Positions 12,466-21,551 of a stretch of 64,000 nucleotides of DNA are shown piece after piece (positions within the stretch are counted from its first letter, which is position 1; the number at the start of each line of letters is the position of its first letter). This DNA comes from Parelaphostrongylus tenuis (taxonomy: Eukaryota; Nematoda; Chromadorea; Rhabditida; Metastrongylidae): assembly GCA_019055375.1 (NCBI GenBank), contig JAHQIW010005587.1, positions 39,651-103,650 of the forward strand. Direction: 5' to 3'. The notes beneath the pieces were generated by a model. The model did not search any database, was not told where the DNA came from, and saw nothing but the letters and a program-made list of their open reading frames with translations. Made by a program: the position numbers and the translations under genes.

Positions 12466-13254
12466 AAGGACTGCGTGAGGACTTTCCGATAATTTGGCTA
12501 GATGCTAACCCCTATCTGTCGTAACTCTGAGTGTTGGCAAATGCACATGACCCATGATCCTTAGAAGCCATGTGATACCCGACCCTATGCGGGTGTTTCT
12601 AAACGTCAAATGATCACTCTAGGACTGATTTGGACTTGACAGTCGCCCAACGCACATTTGTCGACAATATTCGATGAATGTCTTCATTTCCTCGAGTATG
12701 GTGTTTGCCCTCCAAGCGCTTTTCTGCTCCATGTAGGACTCCATTTTTTCTACAAATAATTCTCTAAAATCGGTCACAAATAGTTGTCAAAAGTAAACTG
12801 GCTCCTTGTATGTGATCATCACGCCCCCTTGAACATAACCCGTCGCGCATCAAAAGGCAGTGTTCTGCTTTACAGCATTTTTCTTAACCTCTCGCCGATT
12901 ATCTGTTCGTCTTCCGAACTATATCATTTTCAAGCCCAAGTCACTGCTTCCGCAGGCAGCATCTGCGACGAGTGCACAGTTTTCCATGTCGTCGCAGTCT
13001 CAGCACCAACCTCCACCTCGTCACTGTTTCCTAGTAAGCAGTCAGGCCGGTTTCATCAGTTTTTACACAGGATCAACAAAATCGTTTAAGCGCAACGTTC
13101 TTATTGACACTTACTTGTTCCTGCAATGTTTTAATTAACAGTTTAGGTCTTTATTCAATGTATCATCACGGTGTTTTCTGTTTTTTCACTGTGAGGATCC
13201 CAGTACTGCCAGCATTCAATTCGTTGTTGGTCTTCTTCTTGAACGACGTAGAAA

Positions 13255-13852
13255 ACTGGTTGAAAAAAGGATGGAGTACCTGACAGACCCGATCCTGAAG
13301 GTTGAGCGCTTGTGGAGTAGTGGTTGGAGGTGCCCTGCGGCACAACATGATCGGTCGATCGAAGTTCCAATGTTTGATCTCGCTCTAAAGGCTCGTCCGT
13401 GCTTTCCCTTACTGATTAGAAAAGAATAAGCGCGTCGATCACTTCTGGATCGATGAATTGGTGCCAAACTTGTTTTGGATAATTCCTTTTGCCTTGAAAA
13501 ATATGCGATGCATTCGTCTCTGTTTGCAGCTTGTAGAGGTGATTGAATTTACATTTGTCTCACACAACATCTTTCACTTGCTAAGCGATCGACCCGATTA
13601 TAAAGTCATCTTACAAAAAGGTTCATTTGATGAAGCAGTCTAAATTTCTTTTGCAAAAGCAAGTTTAATGTATTCAACATCAAACTGAGTCTCGAAATGC
13701 AATGTTAATGAGAAACCCTCATTTGCTTATATTGTCTTTGATAATATAATGTTATGAACCTTCGTTTCCTTTTTTGAGCCTGAATATTTTATTACATTAT
13801 ATTATTAATATTTTCTTTCTCTCAAAAATGGTGCTTGACGTCTCAATGACTA
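13255..13852. other. Unique flank right of the palindrome, no gene
   Basis: No supported gene. Around 13,500 there is a TGCGATGCATTCGTC block resembling GATGCGCCATGCATTCGAC at about 15,490 and 27,080, part of a short dispersed repeat. The rest is AT-rich and unremarkable. Confidence 0.4.
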
Positions 13853-14088
13853 TCTGATAACATGTTAAAACGTTTGAGCATGTTATGAGGTCTGATGTGG
13901 ATACTTATACAGTAACAGACAGACGCTGTTTCGTCATTCTGGACTCTCCCGTAGCACAGTCTCCTTCGGTCCTGCCGATCTCTTTGGACTGATGAGTCCG
14001 GAAAGACGTAACAGGCGAGTGTCTAGCACTTGCAAGTGCCCATATCAGACCTCATCACAAGCTCAACATGTTATCATGTTGTCAGGTT
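13853..14088. mobile_element. HHR-IR1: small inverted-repeat element with decayed hammerheads
   Basis: Inverted arms (TGATAACATGTT and TGTTATGAGGTCTGAT near 13,855-13,895, mirrored at 14,043-14,085) enclose two opposed hammerhead-like cores. On plus, CTGATGA with a GTC/GAC stem and a GTAAC (expected GAAAC) lie at 13,989-14,013. On minus, GACGAAAC follows a poor core near 13,927-13,950. Both ribozymes look inactive. The layout matches the better-preserved elements at 19.2 and 53.9 kb. Confidence 0.5.
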
Positions 14089-14318
14089 ACCACTACTTTG
14101 AGTAAGGTCTATATAAACGGCCGAGAAAAGGGTTTTGGTGATCTTCTTCTTCACAACCTTAACATAATGTGCCAAACTATGCCTGACTTTGCAATGAACA
14201 TTCTGAAATACAATTTACTTCTGATATGAATTTTTGTGCAAGAACCTACTCACCAAGCCCTTTGAAAACCAACATTGTGCTCTTTATAAGATCGTTTGTT
14301 TGGATTGTTCATCTGGGA

Positions 14319-14721
14319 CCACGTTCAAAATGCAATATATCTGGTAATCATTTTTGGCCAATAATATTTAGCCAACAAGTCATGTGGTCTATAATGGGCA
14401 ACTTATAGAGCCCAATACACGTGTTTGCGCCCTGACAGCCTTATCAGTTGGGCAGTAGAAAACGAGTTTAAAGCAATGTCAATCAAGTGATTTATTTCAC
14501 TTGACGACACGTGTAAATCGTACTTCGTCACTTACTTTATGTACGATAATGTAGAGTCCCCGAGAGCATTGGATTAGACGAAGGGTACTGAGCAAGTGAT
14601 GAGGCTGCCAAGGTTGAAACACGTGTATTGGGCTTCATAAGTTGCCCATTATAGACCACATGACTTGGCTAAATATTATTGGCCAAAAATGATTACCAGA
14701 TATATTGCATTTTGAACGTGG
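14319..14721. mobile_element. HHR-IR2: inverted-repeat element with hammerhead ends
   Basis: Arms of about 105 bases are over 95% matched (CCACGTTCAAAATGC at 14,319, mirrored to 14,721). They include the family's GTGGTCTATAATGGGCAACT block and the CCCAATACACGTG part of the ribozyme. The plus-strand core at 14,588-14,634 reads GTGATGA then GAAACACGTGTATTGGGC. The minus core at 14,409-14,455 reads CTGATAA then GCAAAC. Each has one or two core errors, so activity is doubtful although the arms are young. A short hairpin (CAAGTG/CACTTG, 14,488-14,503) lies in the middle. Confidence 0.65.
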
Positions 14722-15839
14722 TACTTCATCGGAACGGAAAGATTGAATATTACTGGAGAGAGTTTCTAAAAGCGAATTTCCTTCAAAAAATGCTCATACT
14801 CCAAAAATTCCTTTTTTTTTGAAAAAGATGCTCATCTGGGAAGGTAAAGCCTTATAACTGTTTTTTTTTCTCCTTGTTTTGAAAATTTTGCAAACGTAGA
14901 TCTAAAATGCCCATTTTCTGCACTTTCGTCGCTAAAATTTCCTACGTAATGATTGGTCAGGGATAGTTCATAAAAGTTGGCTAACTTCTTGCATGTGAAT
15001 ATCAGGTCGCTTGGAACTCCTGCTTGTTGTCATCAAAGGGCAGGGTCCTAGGTGAAAGAGCTTTAAATGACCCAGTATCTGCGAGAAATGCATTGCCTTC
15101 CATGCTATCATCAGCTTCATCACCGATCTCCCCATTGGCATTGCGAACATGCTATGTAGAAGATCAATTACACACATGGGTGAAGAGGAATGACGTCCAT
15201 CGGAAGCGGATAGCAGATCAGGTCTCTCATGTATTTATGGGCAGCAATCAGCTACAGATGATTCTGCTGGAGTAATATGGAGAGGTTAGAACCCGACAAA
15301 GTACAATAGTTCGTCTTGAGGCTAATCAGCTAAAAAGGAATGCATAGAACACCTGAATCAGCATCGTTGTCCAGTGACAAATGCTGCCTTGAAAAATGGT
15401 GTTCATAGCGCAATACAGGACGATAAAAACACTTGTGGCTCTCAAAGGATAAAAAGATAAAGGATAAAGCTCTCGGCGTTAATCTATCCTGAGGGATGCG
15501 CCATGCATTCGACTTCAATTTTTAACTTCGTTTGAGGTGATTGAATGCACATCTGACCTTCACAGGGACTCGCGGTGGCCTCACGCTCAACCGAGTCAGT
15601 GCTGCTTTCCTCCCAGACAAGTCTGCGACCAGTCTGGTACCAATCTACCGATCCTGGAGAGATGGATGGCTTGGTGAGCCATGAACGCGAGATCGAAACA
15701 TCAACCTCGTGTGCGATACCAGTGCACCTATCGCCATTGCGTCACATGCTCTCTCGCTAAAAGGATAGAACGAAGTATTTTCTATATTGTGTAAAGGCCC
15801 CAACTCCTGGAATACGCTGATGGAAAATTGGCGAAAATT
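14722..15839. other. No recognised gene
   Basis: Short open frames occur on both strands near 14,970-15,275, none with a recognisable domain. A segment at about 15,590-15,760 (GGTGAGCC followed by AACGCGAGATCGAAAC) resembles 52,530-52,640, a low-copy repeat near PLE ends. The short GATGCGCCATGCATTCGAC repeat is at about 15,490. Confidence 0.4.
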
Positions 15840-16195
15840 TAGTGGCATCACATGATTTCCTTGTGATCACTCGTGATTTCGCGCCATCATTTGGATCGAT
15901 TTCTGTACATCCGAAGCAATCACATTCCTCGCCCTTGTAATATTCGGTGAGGGTGCTCTAAATATGGGCCAGTGCACAAGTAAAAAACAAAATATGGTGA
16001 GTACTTAATGAAACCTGATTACTATACGTATCAACTTCTACGTTTTCGTTCAAGTTTCATCTTAAGTGGTCGTGAAAATGTCATTCATGTGAATTGCACG
16101 TCAATTTGACTCCTTCAGGCTCTGACGACGGCGAAACTGTCGAAACGATTGCTACGGATGCGAGCTCTATTTTAGTATTTTGTACAAAATAAACG
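15840..16195 (+). mobile_element. PLE 3' end remnant with hammerhead-like motif
   Basis: LVITRDFA near 15,860 matches the end of the PLE GIY-YIG protein (LVITRDM in relatives). About 260 bases downstream, CAGGCTCTGACGA with GTCGAAAC at 16,115-16,160 resembles the PLE hammerhead, but the cleavage side (GATTGC) is altered. The spacing and order of protein end, UTR and ribozyme agree with the better copy at 17.1-18.3 kb. Confidence 0.5.
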
Positions 16196-16503
16196 TGTAT
16201 TAACAAGCCCTTGTTTTCTGAGCAAAAGAAAGTCACGGAATCGTTTTACTAATGCCAAATTCAATCGATAGTCAGTCTCGGGATCTGGGAGTAGTTTGAG
16301 ATTACTGTATGATAAGTGTGGACGTATCCCAAAGCAACTCGAAAGACCGACTCTCTTGAAACCTCGGCATGTTAATAATATAAACCTTTGAAAATTATAA
16401 GAAAAGCTTAGAAAACTAATCTTTATTTAGAGCTTCACGAGGTTGGTATCTTTTTCCCCAATCGATTGCTCTTCTTTCCGGTCGATGGGTTTTCGCTTTT
16501 GCT

Positions 16504-16545
16504 TGTGGCTGACGTTTCGGCGAATACGCCTTCTTCAGACCCTGA
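16504..16545 (-). ncRNA. PLE hammerhead ribozyme motif (one stem mismatch)
   Basis: Minus-strand core CTGAAGA, then stem II GGCG-TATT-CGCC, then GAAAC, then GTC, followed by AGCC. Stem I pairs GGGT with AGCC with one mismatch. Stem III would be only two base pairs with no loop (AC/GT), typical of PLE hammerheads, which are thought to act best as dimers. Cleavage is expected after GTC. Confidence 0.6.
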
Positions 16546-16777
16546 ACGTATCAATCGTTGTGGCGTTATTTATATGACTATATACTGTGCGAGAAAAAAA
16601 ATTATAAATAAATAGACTGAAAATCTACGGTGTTGATAATGCGATAACTAATTCGGGGAAACCACTCACCTTACTATCTAATCCAGGGACTACCTATGTT
16701 GCTAACGCCAGGGTGACGTATGAACCCGCCCCGTCTCACTAGGCCAAATTATGGATAGGTGCCATCTGAGACCCATG

Positions 16778-17115
16778 CTAGAAAATTAATCTGAGGTACG
16801 GTGCCATGTGGTTGGTTATGTTAAGGCACTCTCCCTTTTTGTTCATTTGCGGGTTTTTGGAATTTATCCAGAAAGCTTCAAGGGACTTTCGCGCCGATGT
16901 TTTTGATTCGTGCCTTAAGATTTTGACTACCACCTCGAAGTCGTCATCGTTGTGCCTTTGCATCCTGTGCGTACCTAGAGGTTTACTTGGGTCTTTATTT
17001 GTTTTTCCGTCTAGGTGTTCTCTAATGCGGATGTGAAGTGGTCTGCTTGCTTCGCCAATATATTTGCCACCACATGCCTTACAAGAGATAAGGTATATTG
17101 TACTATTGGATATAC
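16778..17115 (-). pseudogene. PLE GIY-YIG domain, left half
   Basis: The minus frame contains IYLISCKACGGKYIG, RPLHIRIREHLDG, HRMQRHNDDDFEVVV, KSLEAFWINSKNPQMNKKGE and ITNHMAPYL, a well-preserved GIY-YIG endonuclease domain of the C-terminal PLE type (about 100 residues; Tyr/Tyr-Ile-Gly, Arg, Glu and Asn positions are all present). The first codons of the open frame, before IYLISC, are not PLE-like, so the element is cut at about 17,115. There is no reverse transcriptase, so it is not autonomous. The product would cut target DNA for retrotransposition. Confidence 0.75.
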
Positions 17116-17129
17116 TGGTGATAAGGTGC

Positions 17130-17890
17130 ATTGTTCTTCCCATCTCTCACATACTAAAAAGGCACTTATCCGAAATATGTATCGAACAACTGTAAGTGTC
17201 TGTACGGGGGACGATGAAAGAAGGGAATCACTAGACTTAGCGCGAAAAATAGTCATTTTTAATGGGTGCAAAGAAAAAACAAAAACCAACGTTAGGCCCA
17301 AAAGGAGCGAAAAGCCTCGCAATGAGAACGACAGGGCGCCACACCTAAGCAATAAGGAACCTCTTAAACTGCCTTTCATACGGACGGAGTCAGTACCGCT
17401 ATTTGAACGTGTCTAAAAAACAGTGGTCTAGAAGATTCTGTAGGAATTGTAGAAATTCCGCCCAAAACACTGCGTTGTGAATTAGTTCGAAACCGCTTGT
17501 ATGACCGTCTATGTAACACAAGGACTGCGTATTTGTCCCAACGGTAGAGACGGCGATTGCATGAGCGTAGGTACAATGTACCTTATCTCTTGTAAGACAT
17601 GTGGTGGCGAATACATTGGCGAAACAGGCAGACCACTTCACATCCGCATTAAAGAACACCTAGAAGGAAAAACAATTAAAGACCCAAGTAAAGCTCTAGG
17701 TACACACAGGATGCAAAGGCACAACGATGACGACTTCGAGGTAGTAGTCAAAATCCTAGAGCACGAACCAAAAACATCGCTGCGAAAGACCCTTGAAGCT
17801 TTCTGGGTAAATTCCAGAAACCCGAAAGTGAACAAAAAGGGAGAGTGCCTTAACATAACCAACCACATGGCGCCTTATCTCAATTGATTT
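17130..17890 (+). pseudogene. PLE C-terminal RT linker and GIY-YIG, right half
   Basis: The plus strand reads SLDLARKIVIFNGCKEK and EPLKLPFI (to about 17,385). In another frame follow CLKNSGLEDSV, VEIPPKTL and LVRNRLYDRLCNT (17,410-17,510), then CPNGRDGDC and an intact GIY-YIG domain (YLISCKTCGGEYIGETGRPL, HRMQRHNDDDFEVVV, TLEAFWVNSRNPKVNKKGE, ITNHMAPYL) ending with TGA at 17,885-17,887. At least two frameshifts break the protein. The block corresponds to the region between RT and endonuclease plus the endonuclease; the RT itself is missing. Confidence 0.8.
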
Positions 17891-18127
17891 TTAGCCTGGG
17901 TCTCAGATGGCAACCTATCCATAATTTGGCCTAGTGACACGGGGGCGGGCTCATACGTCACCCTGGCGCTAGCAACATAGGTAGTCCCTGGATCAGATGG
18001 TAAGGTGAGTGGTTTCCCCGAATTAGTTATCGCTTATCAACAGCGTAGATTTTCAATCTATTTATTTATATTTTTTTTCTCTCACAGTATATAGTCATAT
18101 AAATAACGCTACAACGAATGATACGTT

Positions 18128-18166
18128 CAGGCTCTGAAGAAGGCGTATTCGCCGAAACGTCAGCCA
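18128..18166 (+). ncRNA. PLE hammerhead ribozyme, intact core
   Basis: All conserved parts are present: stem I GGCT/AGCC, core CTGAAGA (CUGANGA rule), stem II GGCG-TATT-CGCC, GAAAC, and cleavage triplet GTC. Stem III is minimal (two pairs, no loop), as known for Penelope-like elements. It lies about 240 bases after the endonuclease stop and 110 bases before the element end. Confidence 0.8.
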
Positions 18167-18284
18167 CAAGCAAAAGCGAAAACCCATCGACCGGAAAGAA
18201 GAACAATCGATTGGGGAAAAAGATACTAACCTCGTTAAGCTCTAGATAAAGATTAGTTTCCTAAGCTTTTCTTATCCCAAATCA

Positions 18285-18784
18285 TTTTAATATTCTTTAA
18301 CAGGTGCAACTATAACTCAGATCATTGCAAACGTGACAGAGGAACATTCATAGGAAGCGTCTAACAATTGCAGTTTTCCTATTTCTCATCTTAAAGGCCT
18401 CATGTGATTTGTGGCAGCTTTATGGGAAGATTGCTAACCTACAAGATTTAAACGCCTTCTCACCTTCATTTTAGATATCAACTTTATCGGAATCTTCACA
18501 AATAAAATATCGCTATAATTCCATAACACTCAAGCTGTGGATGTTTTCCTGTGCTCACTAATCGACTTGTACAGTGGATACGTGAAACATCTTGTTTTGT
18601 TCCTGAATTCAATAGCATTCAAGCTGAACATGTCTCAATCTATGCAATTCAACTATCGGTTTATAATCAGAACTTATCATTATATCATTCATTATAACTC
18701 CTATGCCTGTTTATTGTAGTGCTACTTTTTTACAGCTACTTATACTGTTTTCCGGTTCTACTTGATTAGGAGGGAACAAGTGAA
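18285..18784 (+). repeat. Segmental repeat F, copy 1 (partial)
   Basis: The stretch from CAGGTGCAACTATAACTC through AAGGCCTCATG to a Phe/Ser/Tyr-rich AT tract matches 37,885-38,400 and 41,697-42,100 with many changes. The PLE palindrome lies directly against its left end, so the upstream part of this copy is interrupted or lost. No gene is seen. Confidence 0.5.
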
Positions 18785-19296
18785 ATACCGATCTCATCCG
18801 CTGGAGAAGAACGTTTCATAAGAATGTTAGTAGCCATTCGAAAATTGGAGCTTGAGGCTACAGCCTCACCAAGCTACAGCAAAGGCTTCAAGTAACTCAA
18901 AAAACTCAAAAATGAACTTGTTTCTTGAATGTTTGCTTTGAAAGGCTCTTTTGACCGCCTCTGCTCTTTTGATTTGCTCTTTAAAATTCGCCAAATACAG
19001 CTCTTTCTTTGTCTCTTAGTAATCACTTGATAGCTAATGCTTCTGATTCTAACGACGTGCTTATTTTCTAAAAACACGGCTTACCGAGAAAAATAAGATC
19101 AGGGCTTACGTTTTTTGCCAGGTTTCTTTACAGGCTATTCAACAAAAAAAGGGCCGTGGCAGGCGCTTTACGAAGAGGAACACTTGATAATTCAGCTTTC
19201 GTTCCGACTGTTTTCTTTAATCTGCGCTCAAACTTCGATATTCTTGATAATGACCTTTTGAGCCACTCATGTGGTCTGTTATAGAGCAACTTATAG

Positions 19297-19343
19297 AGCC
19301 TGATAAACGTGCTTCGACCATGACAGTCTCATCAGTCGGGCGA
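19297..19343 (-). ncRNA. Hammerhead ribozyme, nearly intact
   Basis: Minus strand: stem I 5' strand GCCCGA, CTGATGA, stem II GAC-TGTCATG-GTC, GAA followed by G where A is expected, then CACGTTTA and TCAGGC. Stem I has one mismatch. The G at the 15.1 position should weaken cleavage. Confidence 0.6.
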
Positions 19344-19574
19344 TGCCCTTCATCTTTCTCTTAGCTAATGCTCTCAGGGGTGGTCTCAAGAAAACATTTG
19401 AAACGACAGGTATGACATATTAACTATAACAGCCGAGAGCAATCGAGTGTACAACACTGCCCATTTAGTGATATTTTCACCTAATGGGATGTGTGAAATG
19501 CTCGCCTTTACCAACTCTATATTAGGAGTTGGGATCCCCCGAGAGGACTGGCTGAAAGAAAGACGATGGGTATC

Positions 19575-19618
19575 GCCTGACTGATGAGACTGTCATGGTC
19601 GAAACACATGTATTGGGC
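19575..19618 (+). ncRNA. Type I hammerhead ribozyme, complete
   Basis: In order: stem I GCCTGA pairing with TTGGGC (all six positions pair, two as G-U), core CTGATGA, stem II GAC-TGTCATG-GTC, GAAA, stem III ACA-CA-TGT, cleavage triplet GTA. Predicted cleavage is between 19,612 and 19,613. Every conserved core base of the hammerhead is present. The ribozyme faces outward, so cleavage would release the right arm of the element. Confidence 0.8.
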
Positions 19619-20265
19619 TATATAAGTTGCCTTATAGCAGACCACATCAGTGGCCCGAAAGATCATTATCAGGCATTTTGAATATCGATATTTGTTATTT
19701 AATTGAGAATTTTCCTCCGCTTCAAAAGAAACTGTAGATAAAATGACTGATTGTGATACTACGAATATTTCTCTATACATTGAGGTGCTTCTCGGCTTCC
19801 AGCGAATTATAAGCGTGAATGAAGGTGAAAGGAGAGTTTGAAACATAATTTTTTTAGCTCGATGCCACAACGTTATAAAAGAGTGATTTGAAAACCGGCG
19901 ACATGGGGTTGTAGCCTTAAGTCTTAGCTTTCAAATGATTACTAACACTCCTACGAAAAGCCTTCTGTTTTAGTCCTTGATTTCTTTCTTCAAATACTTG
20001 CGTCATGAACAGTATGGAAGGGATAATGGGAGCGCTTCCTTGAAATTAAGCAAAAAGAGTTCTTACAATAATTATTAGTAAATTTCCTATCTGCTTTCTG
20101 GAAATATCTCAATCCAAAATCGTCACATTGTGGATTTGGATGCAATTTCTGCATCACCCTGACTATTCAACACATATGTGATATAGCAGTTGATTTTTGC
20201 TGCAAATGCTGTAACATTATCGGCTGATTGAATGTGTCTATCTCAAAACACATCACAATCCGACT

Positions 20266-21551
20266 TCAGTTTCCACCGACAGTGACAACTGCCGAAAAGA
20301 AGTGCGATCCAAACGGACGCAAAGCCAGCATCCGAACCGCTCTGTTCACTACACTCTGCCACATCGCTTTCGACCAATTCGCCATGATGATATTTGTGGT
20401 CTATAATGATTGTTTGAGAAACAAGTTTTGTAGGAAGAAAGCAATTCTTACAGAGAGAGTCCCTGAAACTGTCAAATGTGTGCCGTTAATAGCCGTTATT
20501 TTCACCATGTCACCCATTGGCATGTTACACATTTTTTCCCGTCGTCCCATTACAGTGCAAAGTCCCGTGACCGTGTTGCCAGCGATAATACAGTACGTCT
20601 CTGACATTCCTCGAGGTTGTCTACAAGATTTTCATTGTTATATACAAAGACAAGATTTCTCCATTATAGAAGAGGACGAATAAACCAAAGACGCTTTGAG
20701 CAGTGATTTTTTGTGTTCTAAAAATTCTTCAAATTATCACCTGCCATGTTGAATAGTTCACCAATCTTAAGACAAGATTAGAGGTTCTCTGAAAAGAGCA
20801 CAGAACTGAAGACTCTGTTTTCAGGCCATTACGGAAGTTTTCTAATACTTCAGAGATTTTTTGAACAAATTTTTGTTTCCTGACTCCTGTAATGACTCTG
20901 CCTGAGAACTTCTTGATAGTTGCTCAATATTGAAGACTCACGCTTCTCATCTGGGCTCGTAACCATTGGGCAGTTCATTGGTGTATAGGTGATCTCGAAC
21001 AGTAAGTTGACCCAAAATGGCTGAGATTACAGCATCGGGTAGGAGAGCTCTACGACCTTGGCGTTCGAGAACATCGAAGACCTGAAGAACAAATTCTGTG
21101 CTTGTTGGTAAAGTTTATCTGAAAATCAAATAAATTACGTGAAGCTGCACAAGCATGAAAGTACAATGAGTCTGAAGTGTTGACATAGATTTAGCTGCTT
21201 TTTGCGCTTTTTCGAAATTCAGTAAAGAAAATTTTGGAATGGAAAATTTGCAAACTCACTGTTTGCATTACAAGACGTTGCACAAATCCCTTGGCACCTT
21301 CCTCGGTAGTTGCAATACCAGTGAAGCGAACAGCATTCGTCGGGCTAGTGTAAACCATAGCAACAGGCAAAGTGAAACCCTTAACGGTGAAGGTCCTATT
21401 ATCTGCTGCAACAAGATTTCGTTGTTTGCATAGTAAACAATCGAATATGAAATATCTCTACTACAAAAACAATCTTTTGTGCACTACCTTGACCAGCCGG
21501 CATCACTCCACATCCCAGCACTGTTGAAACTGTGAGCAGCAGCGATATCAT
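20266..21551 (-). pseudogene. Secreted-protein family, copy A (4 exons)
   Basis: Exons on minus are about 21,488-21,551 (signal peptide MISLLLTVSTVLG, then CGVMPAGQ), 21,260-21,405 (NRTFTVKGFTLPVAMVYTS, FVQRLVMQT), 20,942-21,081 (FDVLERQGRRALLPDAVIS, AILGQLTV) and 20,266-20,620 (ETYCIIAGNTVTG, MVKITAINGTHLTVSG, IIMANWSKAMWQSVVNRAVR, SHFFSAVVTVGGN, stop). All introns have GT/AG ends and phases agree across exons, so the gene model is firm. It is broken by one extra base in exon 3 after AILGQLTV, two extra bases before the internal start, and an in-frame TAG before TTNIIMANW. The protein would be about 200 residues, secreted and of unknown function. I have seen this pattern in strongylid predicted proteins but cannot name a family. 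Confidence 0.75.

Larger units (their letters stand above)
9220..13254 (-). repeat. Right arm of 4 kb near-identical inverted repeat
   Basis: Reverse complement of 1,911-5,954. The inner boundary is at the ATGTACATGG block (9,221) facing CCATGTACAT (5,944). The outer boundary is where homology stops just beyond GACGTAGAAA at 13,245-13,254. The outer flanks of the two arms are unrelated beyond a few bases, so the arms have definite ends. Confidence 0.9.
16401..18277. mobile_element. Palindrome of two PLE 3' ends, tail-out
   Basis: The ends GAAAAGCTTAGAAAACTAAT (16,402) and ATTAGTTTCCTAAGCTTTTC (to 18,275) are near reverse complements, and pairing continues through both UTRs, hammerheads and GIY-YIG domains (paired coordinates sum to about 34,680). 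The left half is coded on minus and the right half on plus, meeting near 17,115-17,130. Only the right half extends further into the protein. Penelope-like elements are known to carry hammerhead motifs in their terminal repeats and to insert in complex arrangements. A paired tail-out insertion fits that behaviour. Confidence 0.8.
19226..19693. mobile_element. HHR-IR3: inverted-repeat element capped by two hammerheads
   Basis: This is the best-preserved member. Outer arms contain the GTGGTCTGTTATAGAGCAAC block and pair with GTTGCCTTATAGCAGACCAC on the right. Next inward on each side is a hammerhead pointing outward (minus 19,297-19,343; plus 19,575-19,618). An inner arm follows (TCTTTCTCTTAGC / GGCTGAAAGAAAGACGA), then a central hairpin (CATTTAGTGA/TTCACCTAATG, about 19,463-19,490). 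No open frame exists. A transcript of either strand would carry a ribozyme near its 3' end. Confidence 0.75.
18785..19980. mobile_element. TIR element family E, copy 1
   Basis: The left end (GATCTCATCCGCTGG, then AGTAGCCATTCGAAAATT) and right end (GGCGACATGGGGTTGTAGCC, then CAAATGATTACTAACACTCC) are diverged reverse complements about 110 bases long. The same ends bound elements at 22.76, 42.13 and 60.54 kb. No transposase is visible, so it is non-autonomous. The hammerhead element HHR-IR3 is nested inside it. Confidence 0.5.

Noticed and set aside
17015..17416. 133-codon plus frame read as one gene
   Set aside because: Its first part is antisense to the left PLE half. Only the later part (from about 17,210) is genuine PLE linker sequence.
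20228..20683. 151-codon plus-strand frame, with similar plus frames at 44,060-44,467 and 60,009-60,470
   Set aside because: They are antisense to the terminal exon of the secreted-protein family. Splice phases, signal peptide and stop placement support the minus strand instead.
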